Part shown: in pieces, positions 39,731 through 47,838 of the stretch
Numbering within the stretch: position 1 is the first letter of the stretch
Layout of the letters: the number at the start of each line of letters is the position of its first letter
From: Prochlorococcus sp. AG-388-E21
Lineage (GTDB): Bacteria; Cyanobacteriota; Cyanobacteriia; PCC-6307; Cyanobiaceae
DNA length: 64,000 nt
Reading direction: 5' to 3'
NCBI GenBank assembly: GCA_003279855.1
Contig: QCGO01000006.1
Coordinates: 31,066 to 95,065 of the forward strand
Notes under the pieces: model-generated
What the model was told of the DNA's origin: nothing
Databases searched by the model: none
The model's input: only the letters and a program-made list of their open reading frames with translations
Program-made: the position numbers and the translations under genes

Positions 39731-40224
39731 TTCTCTTACTTATTTTATCTATCAAAATTAACAACTAGCCTAAATCATTGATCCTTGTTGTTAATTATTT
39801 TTCAGCTAAAAATAACCTTAATAAACTAATAGTTTTTAACTGGGGCAAAGACTCTAGAATTGAACTTTTTCTTGTAGGGCACCTAAACGATGCGAAAGAA
39901 GTAAGTTCAGACATTAATAAAAAATAATTGGAGCAGTTAATTAAATTAGTTCGGAATTATTCCGAAATTGCAGGCAGGCTATCGATCATTTTGAAAGACC
40001 TCCTAAAACTCAACAATCACAAATTAATTAAAAACTTTTAAAAAAACAATCCGTTTTTATACGCATTGATTTTTAATCCAAAATGTCCGATAGTAATAAT
40101 CAATTTGTTTATTTTCGCTTTAAATTTAGTATATTTCTTGTTTAGTTTTTTAGTAAGTTTTGCTTATTTCTTTTCTTATCTCTCTCGTTTATGTTAACCC
40201 TAAATGAATTGAGGAAATCTATTT
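39731..40224. other. Long intergenic stretch without a confident gene
   Basis: About 500 bases. A 49-codon TTG-started frame (39778-39927, + strand) reads plausibly (NKLIVFNWGKDSRIELFLV) but lacks a ribosome site, so I do not call it. A 17-base palindrome TTCGGAATTATTCCGAA sits at 39950-39966. The part 39840-40010 is visibly richer in GC than its surroundings, as expected of a structured RNA, but I cannot match it to a known family. The last 100 bases are the T-rich leader of the next small gene. Confidence 0.4.
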
Positions 40225-40398
40225 ATGACTAATTCAAAAATTCAAAATAATCACAATAATGATATTAATTATAATAAAAATAATCCCGTAGATGAATATT
40301 TACAATGTCTCTCATATTGCGATATTCATCCAAAAGGTATTGATAATGATTGCGAAGTGATTTGTATTGAGAGACATTTGAAAACTAATTATTGGTAA
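40225..40398 (+). CDS. Small Cys-rich protein, 57 residues
   Basis: ATG 40225 is preceded by a strong GAGGA ribosome site (40211-40215). The N-terminus is Asn-rich and disordered; the C-terminal 35 residues (DEYLQCLSYCDIHPKGID, then NDCEVICIERHLK) hold four Cys in a CxxxC...CxxxC spacing that may bind metal or form disulfides. No signal peptide. The gene is just before the zinc locus, converging with the WD40 gene 16 bases away. Family not recognised. Confidence 0.7.
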   Translation: MTNSKIQNNHNNDINYNKNNPVDEYLQCLSYCDIHPKGIDNDCEVICIERHLKTNYW

Positions 40399-40414
40399 AT
40401 ATATAAGCTAGAAA

Positions 40415-41488
40415 TTACTTGAACCCTTTTGAAGAGGAACTTGTTCGGACTTTAAAATTCCAAACGGTTACAACACCCTTAGCATTAATTGCGGCTAAAG
40501 CGCAGTCATCGGGTCTCCAAGCAATATCTCCAACTAAATCTCCAGCAAAAGCAGCTCCAACAGGATCCCCATTTCCGTCGTTTTTAAGAAAACTAGCGAC
40601 TACTGAACCATCTCTTGAACCTGAAGCTACTAGCAAACCTTTGTTAGAAAAAGCTAGGCTAGAAATTGGTTCAGTATGATGACATAATTCTCCCGGCATC
40701 GTTCCTTCTGGGCCATTTCCTGAAAAACTCCATACTGTAATTCTTTCGCTACCACTAGTTGCTAATAGCAAGCCACTATCATCGAAGGAAAGGTGAGAAG
40801 GCTTTCCAGGATAACCTGTCATTTCAGCATCAAGTCCAGTTGATCTACGCCAGAAATGTACCGAATTATCTTGACTCCCACAGGCGACAATATCTCCATC
40901 AGGGCTTAACTGCATCGAAACTAGTGAACCTTGCCATTCAAGTTTCTGATTAGTCTTTTTGTTTGCTATATCAAAGAAAGTTACGCGTCCGTAGCATGCA
41001 GTTGCTAACTCATTCTTATTCGACCACGATATGGCACTTACTGTACTCGGATGTTCTTCTGAACTCCATTGTTCATTACCATCTTCATTAAATACATATA
41101 CTTTTTTGGAAAAAGCTACGGCTAAATATAAACCTCCATTTGACCAACTTAAATGTTCTACCCAACCTTTACCAAGTTTAATGGCTTTAATTTCCTCCCC
41201 ATTATTGCAATTTAATATTCGAACTATTCCGTCTTGCCCTGAAGTTGCAAAAATCTCTCCATTCGGATGGATAGACATTGCAAGAAGACCTCCGGAATGG
41301 GCTTCATCCTTTTTCCAAATAAGCTTTCCTGTATCTCCTTCGAACCCATAAAGCCCTCCAACTACGTCTCCAACGATAAAGAGTTTCCCTTTTAAAGCCC
41401 AACCACAAACTATTGCATAATCATCAACTTCAGCAGACCATCCTTCATGAAACATGCCTCTAGGGCTGAAAGGTTCTATATCAGGCAC
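40415..41488 (-). CDS. WD40-repeat protein of the zinc locus
   Basis: 357 residues of beta-propeller repeats: LLAMSIHPNGEIFATSGQDG near 88, LSPDGDIVACGSQDNSVHFW near 188 and LAFSNKGLLVASGSRDGSV near 274 show the WD40 spacing, roughly seven blades. It has no signal peptide, so it is cytoplasmic and probably a scaffold. Its start overlaps the end of the CobW gene by 13 bases, so the two are co-translated. This linkage suggests a partner of the CobW-family metal chaperone. Confidence 0.88.
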   Translation of the reverse strand: MPDIEPFSPRGMFHEGWSAEVDDYAIVCGWALKGKLFIVGDVVGGLYGFEGDTGKLIWKKDEAHSGGLLAMSIHPNGEIFATSGQDGIVRILNCNNGEEIKAIKLGKGWVEHLSWSNGGLYLAVAFSKKVYVFNEDGNEQWSSEEHPSTVSAISWSNKNELATACYGRVTFFDIANKKTNQKLEWQGSLVSMQLSPDGDIVACGSQDNSVHFWRRSTGLDAEMTGYPGKPSHLSFDDSGLLLATSGSERITVWSFSGNGPEGTMPGELCHHTEPISSLAFSNKGLLVASGSRDGSVVASFLKNDGNGDPVGAAFAGDLVGDIAWRPDDCALAAINAKGVVTVWNFKVRTSSSSKGFK

Positions 41489-42834
41489 TTATCAAATCCC
41501 TCTTGCATTTCTTTTTCATTTAGATTTCTTCCAATAAACACGAGTTGATTTCTTCGTGGTTCATTTCCCCATTCTTTATCTGGTTGGGCAGTAAATAACA
41601 TATGAACTCCTTGAAATACTATTCTGCGTGGGTTGCCAGAATAACTAATAAAACCTTTTGTTCTGAATATATCAACTCCTTTCTCGGAAAGAAGTCTTCC
41701 CATCCAAGTATTCAACTTTTCAGGATCTACATCTCCAAAACGCTCTATTGCAATTGATCCAACTTCATCATCATGTTCATGTTCTGCGACCCAGTTTCTT
41801 TCAGTTTTAAAAGGAATTTCCTTAACATTATCTTGGGAATCTATTTTTAGCACTTTCATATTGAATTCTTCAGCAGTATGTTGTGTGAACAATCCAACTT
41901 TTGACGCTTTTTCAATATTCAAAATAAAAGATTTAGATCCTTTGTTTTGCAATTTAAGACTTACATGCTCATCATATGGAATAGTATTTCCAGGTTCTAA
42001 GTTTTTAGCTTTTTCTGCATAAAGTCTTACAGAGGCTTCTGCACCCTCTTTTAATTCCTCTTCACTAAATCCTTGATTAGCAAAAGCTACTAAGGACATT
42101 TCAGGATCTGGCCCTTCTTCAAGTTTTAATTCATATTTTCCAGGCTCAAGCTCATAAACTCCTGACCATTCAAAAGGATATTCAGGTTCTAAGAAAGTTG
42201 GTCTACGCTTTAAAATTTGGTCAAGATCGAATGCACTTAAATTTAAAACTGTCTCAATAGGAACCTCTGCTTTCTCTGCTCGAATAATACGAGTCATTCG
42301 ATTCATATCTCTTAATCTTGATTCAAGGTTATCAAGAGCATCATCTGAGACTAAATCAGTTTTATTTAGAACTAAGACATCTGCAAATGCCACTTGCTCA
42401 GAACTCTCATCACTACGTCCAAGTTGTTGATCAATATGAGCAGCATCAACTAATGTAACTATTCCATCAAGTGTGAATTCAGAACTAATTTCTTCATCCA
42501 TAAAAAAAGTTTGAGCAACAGGACCAGGGTCAGCTAATCCAGTTGTTTCAACTAAAACATAGTCAAATTTATCCCTTCTTTTCATTAAATTACCAAGGAC
42601 TCTAATAAGATCTCCGCGAACAGTACAACAAATGCAACCATTAGACATTTCAAATACTTCTTCATCGGCATTTATTACAAGACCTTGATCTATTCCAACT
42701 TCACCGTATTCATTCTCAATAACTGCGATTCTTTTACCATGCTCTTCACTTAATATTCTATTAAGAAGAGTTGTTTTACCTGAGCCTAAGAATCCAGTAA
42801 GGATTGTCACAGGCACTTTTTCGTTAATACTCAT
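41476..42834 (-). CDS. CobW/COG0523-family GTPase, likely zinc metallochaperone
   Basis: 452 residues. GFLGSGKTTLLNR (14-26) is the P-loop, NGCICC (66-70) the metal-binding CxCC motif, ETTGLADPG near 96 the G3 region and LNKTD (156-160) the G4 motif. The C-terminal CobW_C domain spans about 345-452 and starts with an acidic His segment (AEHEHDDE). Between them, residues 221-327 (FEWSGVYELEPGKYEL ... FTQHTAEEF) form an extra block that resembles a block in ZnuA. Position with zur and znu genes argues for zinc rather than cobalt. Confidence 0.9.
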   Translation of the reverse strand: MSINEKVPVTILTGFLGSGKTTLLNRILSEEHGKRIAVIENEYGEVGIDQGLVINADEEVFEMSNGCICCTVRGDLIRVLGNLMKRRDKFDYVLVETTGLADPGPVAQTFFMDEEISSEFTLDGIVTLVDAAHIDQQLGRSDESSEQVAFADVLVLNKTDLVSDDALDNLESRLRDMNRMTRIIRAEKAEVPIETVLNLSAFDLDQILKRRPTFLEPEYPFEWSGVYELEPGKYELKLEEGPDPEMSLVAFANQGFSEEELKEGAEASVRLYAEKAKNLEPGNTIPYDEHVSLKLQNKGSKSFILNIEKASKVGLFTQHTAEEFNMKVLKIDSQDNVKEIPFKTERNWVAEHEHDDEVGSIAIERFGDVDPEKLNTWMGRLLSEKGVDIFRTKGFISYSGNPRRIVFQGVHMLFTAQPDKEWGNEPRRNQLVFIGRNLNEKEMQEGFDKCLI

Positions 42835-42895
42835 TAACCAATTAACCTAAATTAAATAATGTCTTATAAAGAATATATTAGACATTGATTGACAA

Positions 42896-42910
42896 TGAAA
42901 ACCGTTATCT
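42896..42910. promoter_or_regulatory. Possible degenerate Zur box upstream of the CobW gene
   Basis: TGAAAACCGTTATCT is an imperfect 7-1-7 inverted repeat (five of seven pairs match), of the spacing used by cyanobacterial Zur boxes. It lies in the 86-base gap between znuA and the CobW gene, about 60 bases before the CobW start. Weak on its own. Confidence 0.35.
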
Positions 42911-42920
42911 ATAGAAAAGT

Positions 42921-44360
42921 TTAATTTTGCAGAGAATTCCAGGTGCCTTCAAGGTTGGAGCCTGCTTCTTTATCACATGTTCCACCTAATGAATTAACAA
43001 TGGTACATGTATTGTGAACTGCAACTGAAACTGTATTACCTGTCATCATTAATCCATCAACAAATATTTGATTAGAAGCTAAAGGAACTGAACTTTGTCT
43101 ACTCAAGTTTTTTAATAACTTAGAAGCTGGTATTTGTTCAGGAAATATTGCCTTAACATTTTCTTCATCAAGCATCTTCAATGTTGATTGAATATTGTCA
43201 GGTCTTAGACTTGATGAGTCACCAAGAAAATCTAGTAAGCTAATAGTCTCAAATCCAAAAGCATCGCCGTAATATTCCATTGCTTTATGTTTAGATACAA
43301 TAACTCTGTTTGATTCTGGAATTGTTGAGACTTGTGCAACAATCCAGCTATCGAGTTCTTCTAATGTTGAATCTACTGAAGCAAAGCTCGCATTGATTGT
43401 CTTCCTGTCAGATCTATTAAAAACAGATATATCTTTCTTTAAACTTTTACTTACAACTTCTCCCATTTTTATAATGTTATGAGGATCATGCCAAACATGA
43501 GGATCTAATCCTCCGTGATCATGGTGGTGATGTCCCTCTCCTTCATCTGGAACTTGTGCAATTGGTTCAACATCGCTATTAGATAAATCTTTAAAGAAAT
43601 GTTCTTCGGCTTCAAACTCAAAAGGCATATGTTCAGTGAAGAATGTATATTGGCCATCTTCTTGAATTTCTACATTAAATACTGTACTCTCCTTCCTTTG
43701 ATCAAAATTAAGAACATAGGCTTTATTACTCGCTACGAGAGTTCCATTATTTTTTTTGTTTATTGAATCCTTAGATCCTAATAGCTCTTTAGCTAGTTCT
43801 TCAGAAGATTCGATATCATTTGATTCGAGAATCACCATTTTCATAGCTGGATCTGCATATTCCCCACCTACCTTTGCGAATGACCATTTGTAGGAACCTT
43901 TAGAGAGTTGAAATTTGCCTGCCCATTCAAATGAACCTTCGGCATGGTCATCATGGTCATCATGCCCACCATGATCAGAATGGTCATCTACATCTATAGC
44001 ACTTATACCAATTACAACTGTTTGAGGCTTACCCTCCCAATTTTTCATGCTTGGGGTCATCTCTTTCCCTAGAGTAAAAACTTTATCCGCACTGTTAAGT
44101 AATTGAGCTTGTCTTGGAGTTATTTTAAAGTCATGTACATCTTGTTTTCTATCAACCAAACAGGTTACTTCATCAGAAGGTAAGGCAATAGATTTTACTA
44201 AATCGCAAGTGAGTGGCTCTACAGCTACATATGATTTTTCTTTCGCTAAAACATCTTGAGCAACTGTTGATAATAATACGGTTCCAGCTAATAAAGAGTT
44301 TTTGATAACAGAATGATTAGATCTCTTATTACTAAAGATTACTTTTTTAAAAATTGACAT
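42921..44360 (-). CDS. znuA: Zinc ABC transporter binding protein with inserted domain
   Basis: 479 residues, far above the roughly 310 usual for ZnuA. After a signal region (about 20-39), VEPLTCDLVKSIAL opens the cluster 9 fold and DVHDFKITPRQAQLL holds the first zinc His. A His/Asp-rich loop (126-140, DDHSDHGGHDDHDDH) leads into an inserted block at 144-255 resembling the CobW insert, then a second His run (277-282), the LDPHVWHDPHN zinc site (285-295), SKHKAMEYYGDAFG and the C-terminal lobe. The insert sits exactly in the flexible His loop, so it probably handles captured zinc. Confidence 0.93.
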   Translation of the reverse strand: MSIFKKVIFSNKRSNHSVIKNSLLAGTVLLSTVAQDVLAKEKSYVAVEPLTCDLVKSIALPSDEVTCLVDRKQDVHDFKITPRQAQLLNSADKVFTLGKEMTPSMKNWEGKPQTVVIGISAIDVDDHSDHGGHDDHDDHAEGSFEWAGKFQLSKGSYKWSFAKVGGEYADPAMKMVILESNDIESSEELAKELLGSKDSINKKNNGTLVASNKAYVLNFDQRKESTVFNVEIQEDGQYTFFTEHMPFEFEAEEHFFKDLSNSDVEPIAQVPDEGEGHHHHDHGGLDPHVWHDPHNIIKMGEVVSKSLKKDISVFNRSDRKTINASFASVDSTLEELDSWIVAQVSTIPESNRVIVSKHKAMEYYGDAFGFETISLLDFLGDSSSLRPDNIQSTLKMLDEENVKAIFPEQIPASKLLKNLSRQSSVPLASNQIFVDGLMMTGNTVSVAVHNTCTIVNSLGGTCDKEAGSNLEGTWNSLQN

Positions 44361-44380
44361 TAAATAAATTTCAGATACTT

Positions 44381-44399
44381 AAAAATGATAATCATTTTC
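44381..44399. promoter_or_regulatory. Fur/Zur-type operator between znuA and znuC
   Basis: AAAATGAT-A-ATCATTTT (44382-44398) is a perfect 8-1-8 inverted repeat. The 19 bases 44381-44399 match 16 of 19 positions of the classical Fur box GATAATGATAATCATTATC. It sits 21 bases before znuA and about 100 before divergent znuC, so one operator can control both. Given the zur gene nearby, Zur is the likelier ligand than Fur. Confidence 0.8.
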
Positions 44400-44498
44400 A
44401 TAATTTATAGCAATATTTGGTATCAATTGTTATGAAATAAGTATGGATTCCTTAATATTGATAAAGTAAAGGTCTAACTGACTTAAATATATTCTTTA

Positions 44499-45269
44499 AT
44501 GGCTACTTTAATTGCAGATAATTTAACTTATTCTTATTCAAAAAAAAGCAAGCCAGCTTTAAATAAGGTTTCAGTTCAAATAAAACCAGGAACATTGACT
44601 GCTCTTGTTGGACCAAATGGAGCTGGTAAATCAACTCTTTTGAAATTATTGCAAGGACAAAATAATCCTGATATTGGAGATATAACTATTGATGGTGAAA
44701 GTTTAGTTAGAAATAGATCCCAGGTTGCACTTATGCCACAAAGAAGCTCAATGAATTGGAAATTTCCGATTACTGTTGAAAAATTAGTCTCATTAGGTCA
44801 AATAAAATATTCAAAATCAAAAAATACTAATCCATTCCAAATAAAGGCTCTACTCGCAAATCCAAAGTCTTGGGTTAATAAATGTTGCGAATTGGAAGCA
44901 ACAATGCAAAGAGTTGGCATTTCAAATTTTGCAAATAGAAGACTTGATTCTCTTTCAGGTGGACAACAACAAAGAGCACTTTTGGCTAAAACTTTAATGT
45001 CTCCTGCAAGAATTCTTCTGCTAGATGAACCATGTGCTGCATTAGACCCTCCCGCAAAAGACGATTTTCTTAAAATAGTCCGTCAACTTGCAGATGCAGG
45101 CTTAGCTTTGTTTATAAGTAGTCATGATTGGGGCTCATCTCTAAATAGTTATGATCATGTAGTTGTTTTAGATAAAACAGTATTAGCATCCGGAACTCCC
45201 AATTCAATACAAGGCAAATTGGATGATCTTAATATTAGTTCTTTAAAAGAGAATAATTCTTGTGATTAA
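44499..45269 (+). CDS. znuC: Zinc ABC transporter ATPase
   Basis: 256 residues. Walker A GPNGAGKST (38-46), signature LSGGQQQR near 151 and Walker B RILLLDEPCAALDPP near 168 are intact. The Q-loop is MPQRSS. It powers zinc uptake with ZnuA and ZnuB. Divergent from znuA across the Zur-type operator; znuB lies 470 bases downstream on the same strand with zur in between on the opposite strand. Confidence 0.95.
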   Translation: MATLIADNLTYSYSKKSKPALNKVSVQIKPGTLTALVGPNGAGKSTLLKLLQGQNNPDIGDITIDGESLVRNRSQVALMPQRSSMNWKFPITVEKLVSLGQIKYSKSKNTNPFQIKALLANPKSWVNKCCELEATMQRVGISNFANRRLDSLSGGQQQRALLAKTLMSPARILLLDEPCAALDPPAKDDFLKIVRQLADAGLALFISSHDWGSSLNSYDHVVVLDKTVLASGTPNSIQGKLDDLNISSLKENNSCD

Positions 45270-45283
45270 AAATATTTTTAAAT

Positions 45284-45688
45284 TTAACTCTGAGCTTGAT
45301 AACAGTTTTGGCAAAGGCCGAAATATTCAAGTGTATGAAACAAAAGTTGAAATTTTTTTGGGTTTTTCTTTGGACTATGAATATCTTTTACCGGACAACC
45401 TTCCATTTTGGAGGTTTCTCCACATTGAACACATGTCAGATGGTGAATATCTCTATCAACAGGAGTGTAAAGTACCTCACCTGTTGGAAGATGTCTAGAT
45501 CGAATTAATCCATGTTTTATAAGAACTTGAAGATTTCTATAAACTGTTGTCAAACCCATAGATTTGCCATCGAAAATCAATTGCCTATGCAATTCTTGAC
45601 CACTCAATTCATCATCACATTTTTTAAGTTCTTCAAGAAGTTGCTCTTGTCTTTTGGTAATGTCAGGCTTGGTTACCATCATTTTCAA
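45284..45688 (-). CDS. zur: Fur-family zinc regulator
   Basis: 134 residues. The winged-helix half has GLTTVYRNLQVLIKHGLI (50-67 region) and the metal half HHLTCVQCGETSKMEGCPV, with a second CQNC near the C-terminus completing a structural Cys4 zinc site. Fur regulators near znuABC are Zur, which represses zinc uptake when zinc is plentiful. ATG at residue 3 or 4 may be the true start. The gene is antisense between znuC and znuB: 14 bases from the znuC stop and 47 from the znuB start. Confidence 0.92.
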   Translation of the reverse strand: MKMMVTKPDITKRQEQLLEELKKCDDELSGQELHRQLIFDGKSMGLTTVYRNLQVLIKHGLIRSRHLPTGEVLYTPVDRDIHHLTCVQCGETSKMEGCPVKDIHSPKKNPKKFQLLFHTLEYFGLCQNCYQAQS

Positions 45689-45735
45689 GATCTTTTAATG
45701 TCCTGTTTTTTTGATCATAACGAATCATACGATTA

Positions 45736-46524
45736 ATGTCTTTTTTAAACAACTGGTGGTTAATTCCTTTAATAATTACTATTTTTTCTGGAATCTTATG
45801 CCCAGCTATGGGAACAGTATTGATTACACATAGACGATTATTACAAGTAAATTTAATTTCTCACTGTGTATTACCAGGTCTTGCTCTCGCTTTAGCTCTA
45901 GGTATTCATCCCTCAATTGGAGGAGTTATTAGTGGTCTCGTTGGTTCAATTGTTGCAGAGAGTTTAACTAATAAAAAAAGTGAAAATTATGAAGCGGTAA
46001 TGAATACAATTCTTGCTGGCATGCTGGGTTTTGGAGTTTTACTAATTCCACTTCTTGGGATAAGAATTGATTTAGAGGCAGTCTTATTTGGGGATTTATT
46101 AACCGCAAATCTTAGCGATTTGTTAAGAACAATTATTGCTTTTCTAACATTTATTTTATTAATAACATTCGGATATGAAAAAGTTGTATATGTCGGATTA
46201 GATCCAGAGGGTGCCTCAGCTAGTGGAATAAATGTGTCCTTATTAAACTTGGCTCTAAGTTTCACGACTGCATTAGTTATCGTTAGTTCAATGTCAGCTG
46301 TTGGAGTAATTTTAGTAATTGCATTACTCTCAACACCTACTTTATTAGGACTTGATAAAGCACAAAGTCTCAGGATTGCAATGTTGAGATCTTCATTCTT
46401 TGGACTTTGTATTTCTCTATTGGGTTTTATTCTTTCAATTGTTTTTAACTTATCTCCTGGTCCTGCTATAAGCGTTATTTGCGTTGCTTCCTTAATAATT
46501 CCAAAAATTGGAAATAAATTTTAA
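45736..46524 (+). CDS. znuB: Zinc ABC transporter permease
   Basis: 262-residue integral membrane protein with seven to nine helices. AMGTVLITHRRLLQVNLISH near residue 24 and GVIISGLVGS-like early helices match the ABC-3 permease family, and the later VVYVGLDPEGASASGINV loop and LSTPTLLG are diagnostic. Forms the channel for ZnuAC. The only space for its own promoter is the 47 bases shared with zur; otherwise it depends on read-through from znuC across zur. Confidence 0.94.
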   Translation: MSFLNNWWLIPLIITIFSGILCPAMGTVLITHRRLLQVNLISHCVLPGLALALALGIHPSIGGVISGLVGSIVAESLTNKKSENYEAVMNTILAGMLGFGVLLIPLLGIRIDLEAVLFGDLLTANLSDLLRTIIAFLTFILLITFGYEKVVYVGLDPEGASASGINVSLLNLALSFTTALVIVSSMSAVGVILVIALLSTPTLLGLDKAQSLRIAMLRSSFFGLCISLLGFILSIVFNLSPGPAISVICVASLIIPKIGNKF

Positions 46525-46532
46525 AACTTTTT

Positions 46533-46679
46533 TCAAAGTTTGAATGTCCAATCTGAATTAAGGACCTCTGCTTCTGGGTTGTTTTTTAAAGCCACTTCAA
46601 TAGCATCTTTCTTATTGTTTGCTATCACAACCTCATCAAATTCTTTGCCATCTTTTTTTAAACTTACTTTGAAGCGCAT
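46533..46679 (-). CDS. Small conserved protein, 48 residues
   Basis: Begins MRFKVSLKKDGKEFDEVVIA, then NNKKDAIEVALKNNPEAEVL and ends SDWTFKL. The beta-alpha pattern (strand, strand, helix, strand) looks like a complete mini-domain, and I have seen similar small proteins in marine picocyanobacteria. Converges on znuB, 8 bases away. Function unknown. Confidence 0.7.
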   Translation of the reverse strand: MRFKVSLKKDGKEFDEVVIANNKKDAIEVALKNNPEAEVLNSDWTFKL

Positions 46680-46773
46680 TGAAATATTAAAAAGTCATTT
46701 CTATTTTAAATAATATTAGAAAGTAAATAAATACTTTATTGCAAAAAAATGTAATTTATAAATTGAATTTTAT

Positions 46774-47022
46774 CTAATTTTTTTGAAGCTTTTCTACTAC
46801 ACTTTCTTTCTCAATTTTTGCGACATCTTGAAGTCCGTTAGCATCAAACCAAGGAGCATTTTCCCAGTCAAATCCTTCTCCAAAAGTATTATCTGGTGCA
46901 GCGACATACCAATGACACGAAGTATCCGGAACATCTACGGCACACTTTGACCAATCAGCCTCCCATTGAGGAACTTGAACCCACATAACAGAAGCTAGAA
47001 AAATAGAAATAATAAAATTCAT
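46774..47022 (-). CDS. Small exported protein, unknown
   Basis: 82 residues. Residues 1-17 are a short signal-like helix (MNFIISIFLASVMWVQV). The mature part is Trp- and acid-rich (QWEADWSKCAVDVPDTSCHW, two Cys) and ends in a helix. Possibly a small periplasmic or lumenal protein. It follows the 46-residue gene at 47032 by 9 bases. Confidence 0.65.
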   Translation of the reverse strand: MNFIISIFLASVMWVQVPQWEADWSKCAVDVPDTSCHWYVAAPDNTFGEGFDWENAPWFDANGLQDVAKIEKESVVEKLQKN

Positions 47023-47031
47023 GATTTTTGG

Positions 47032-47172
47032 TTAGCAAAATTTAGAGAGATTCTTTTCACATTCTTTTCTTCTTTTCCTCCAATATTCTTCTACTATTTG
47101 ATAATTATGTTTTACTTTAAAATCTTCTAGATTATTATCTTTATTTTTAAAAAAGGTATGTTTTCTTTTCAT
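47032..47172 (-). CDS. Small basic protein, 46 residues
   Basis: Starts MKRKHTFFKNKDNN and ends RKRRKECEKNLSKFC. A strong ribosome site GGAGGA precedes the ATG by 5 bases. Highly charged with a helical C-terminal half. Ends 9 bases before the exported-protein gene, so both are likely on one transcript. Confidence 0.6.
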   Translation of the reverse strand: MKRKHTFFKNKDNNLEDFKVKHNYQIVEEYWRKRRKECEKNLSKFC

Positions 47173-47342
47173 AAAGTCCTCCAATCATTGAGAAGTTTAT
47201 AAGATAGATTTAATATTTTGGAAAGTGAATTTATACTCAAATTATTTTTTTATACTTAGTCTTCTAAGCATTCAGAATCTATGTTTGTCAAAAGAAATAA
47301 GAAATTTGAAAATATATTTGAAAAAATTTAATCAAAAAATAT

Positions 47343-47516
47343 TTAAATTATTATTTGCTTTGTTTTAGGAATATATTTATCAGGATTCTCGTCAATGTAC
47401 CTATATGAATATTTTACAACTCCTCCAATAATTGAAATAAGGACAATTGTAGTAAAAATGTAAATTACTTTCTTGTATCTTTTTTTCATTTGAAAATATC
47501 TTGTACCAATCCACAT
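47343..47516 (-). CDS. Small single-helix membrane protein, 57 residues
   Basis: Starts MWIGTRYFQMKKRYKK (an internal Met at residue 10 may be the true start), then a helix (VIYIFTTIVLISIIGGVV) and a soluble tail YRYIDENPDKYIPKTKQ. Typical of the tiny anchored proteins in this region. Family not recognised. Confidence 0.55.
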   Translation of the reverse strand: MWIGTRYFQMKKRYKKVIYIFTTIVLISIIGGVVKYSYRYIDENPDKYIPKTKQIII

Positions 47517-47753
47517 ATTCTATTTTTATTTTTTAATAAGTAAATAAATATAAATAGGGATTAATACCGTGGCTTTTTTAATTCTAATAATTGTAGATTA
47601 ATTGAATCAGAAACTCCTCACACAAATTTTTCTGATAGTAATAAGTCCTCGAATAATAGTTTGAGTACTTTTGGTTTTTAGCTTTGTGACAGTTAATATA
47701 CTTGCCTAATAAGTATTTACTCTCTAAAAAAACATGTGAAATTTAAATTGTGT

Positions 47754-47838
47754 GTAGGAGAGGTTTTATTAAATCAGTGGAAACAAGGAAACACTTGATT
47801 TATTAGAACCAATTTAGGCCCCTTTAGGGGTCTTTTTT
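47754..47838 (+). ncRNA. Yfr2-family small RNA
   Basis: Bases 47762-47810 fold into a long hairpin (GGTTTTATTAAATCAGTG against CACTTGATTTATTAGAACC with one bulge). The loop carries two copies of GGAAACA (47779-47785 and 47787-47793), the hallmark of the Yfr2 family of cyanobacterial sRNAs. A terminator follows. A TTTAAAT -10-like element lies just upstream (about 47742-47748). The family is abundant and multi-copy in Prochlorococcus; targets are poorly known. Ends are estimated. Confidence 0.88.
47816..47838 (+). terminator. Rho-independent terminator of the Yfr2-family RNA
   Basis: AGGCCCC/TTTA/GGGGTCT stem followed by a run of T. The T run overlaps the stop codon of the opposite-strand gene. 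Confidence 0.85.

Noticed and set aside
39778..39927. 49-codon TTG frame
   Set aside because: Reads plausibly but has no ribosome site and no recognisable domain; kept as a note on the intergenic region only.
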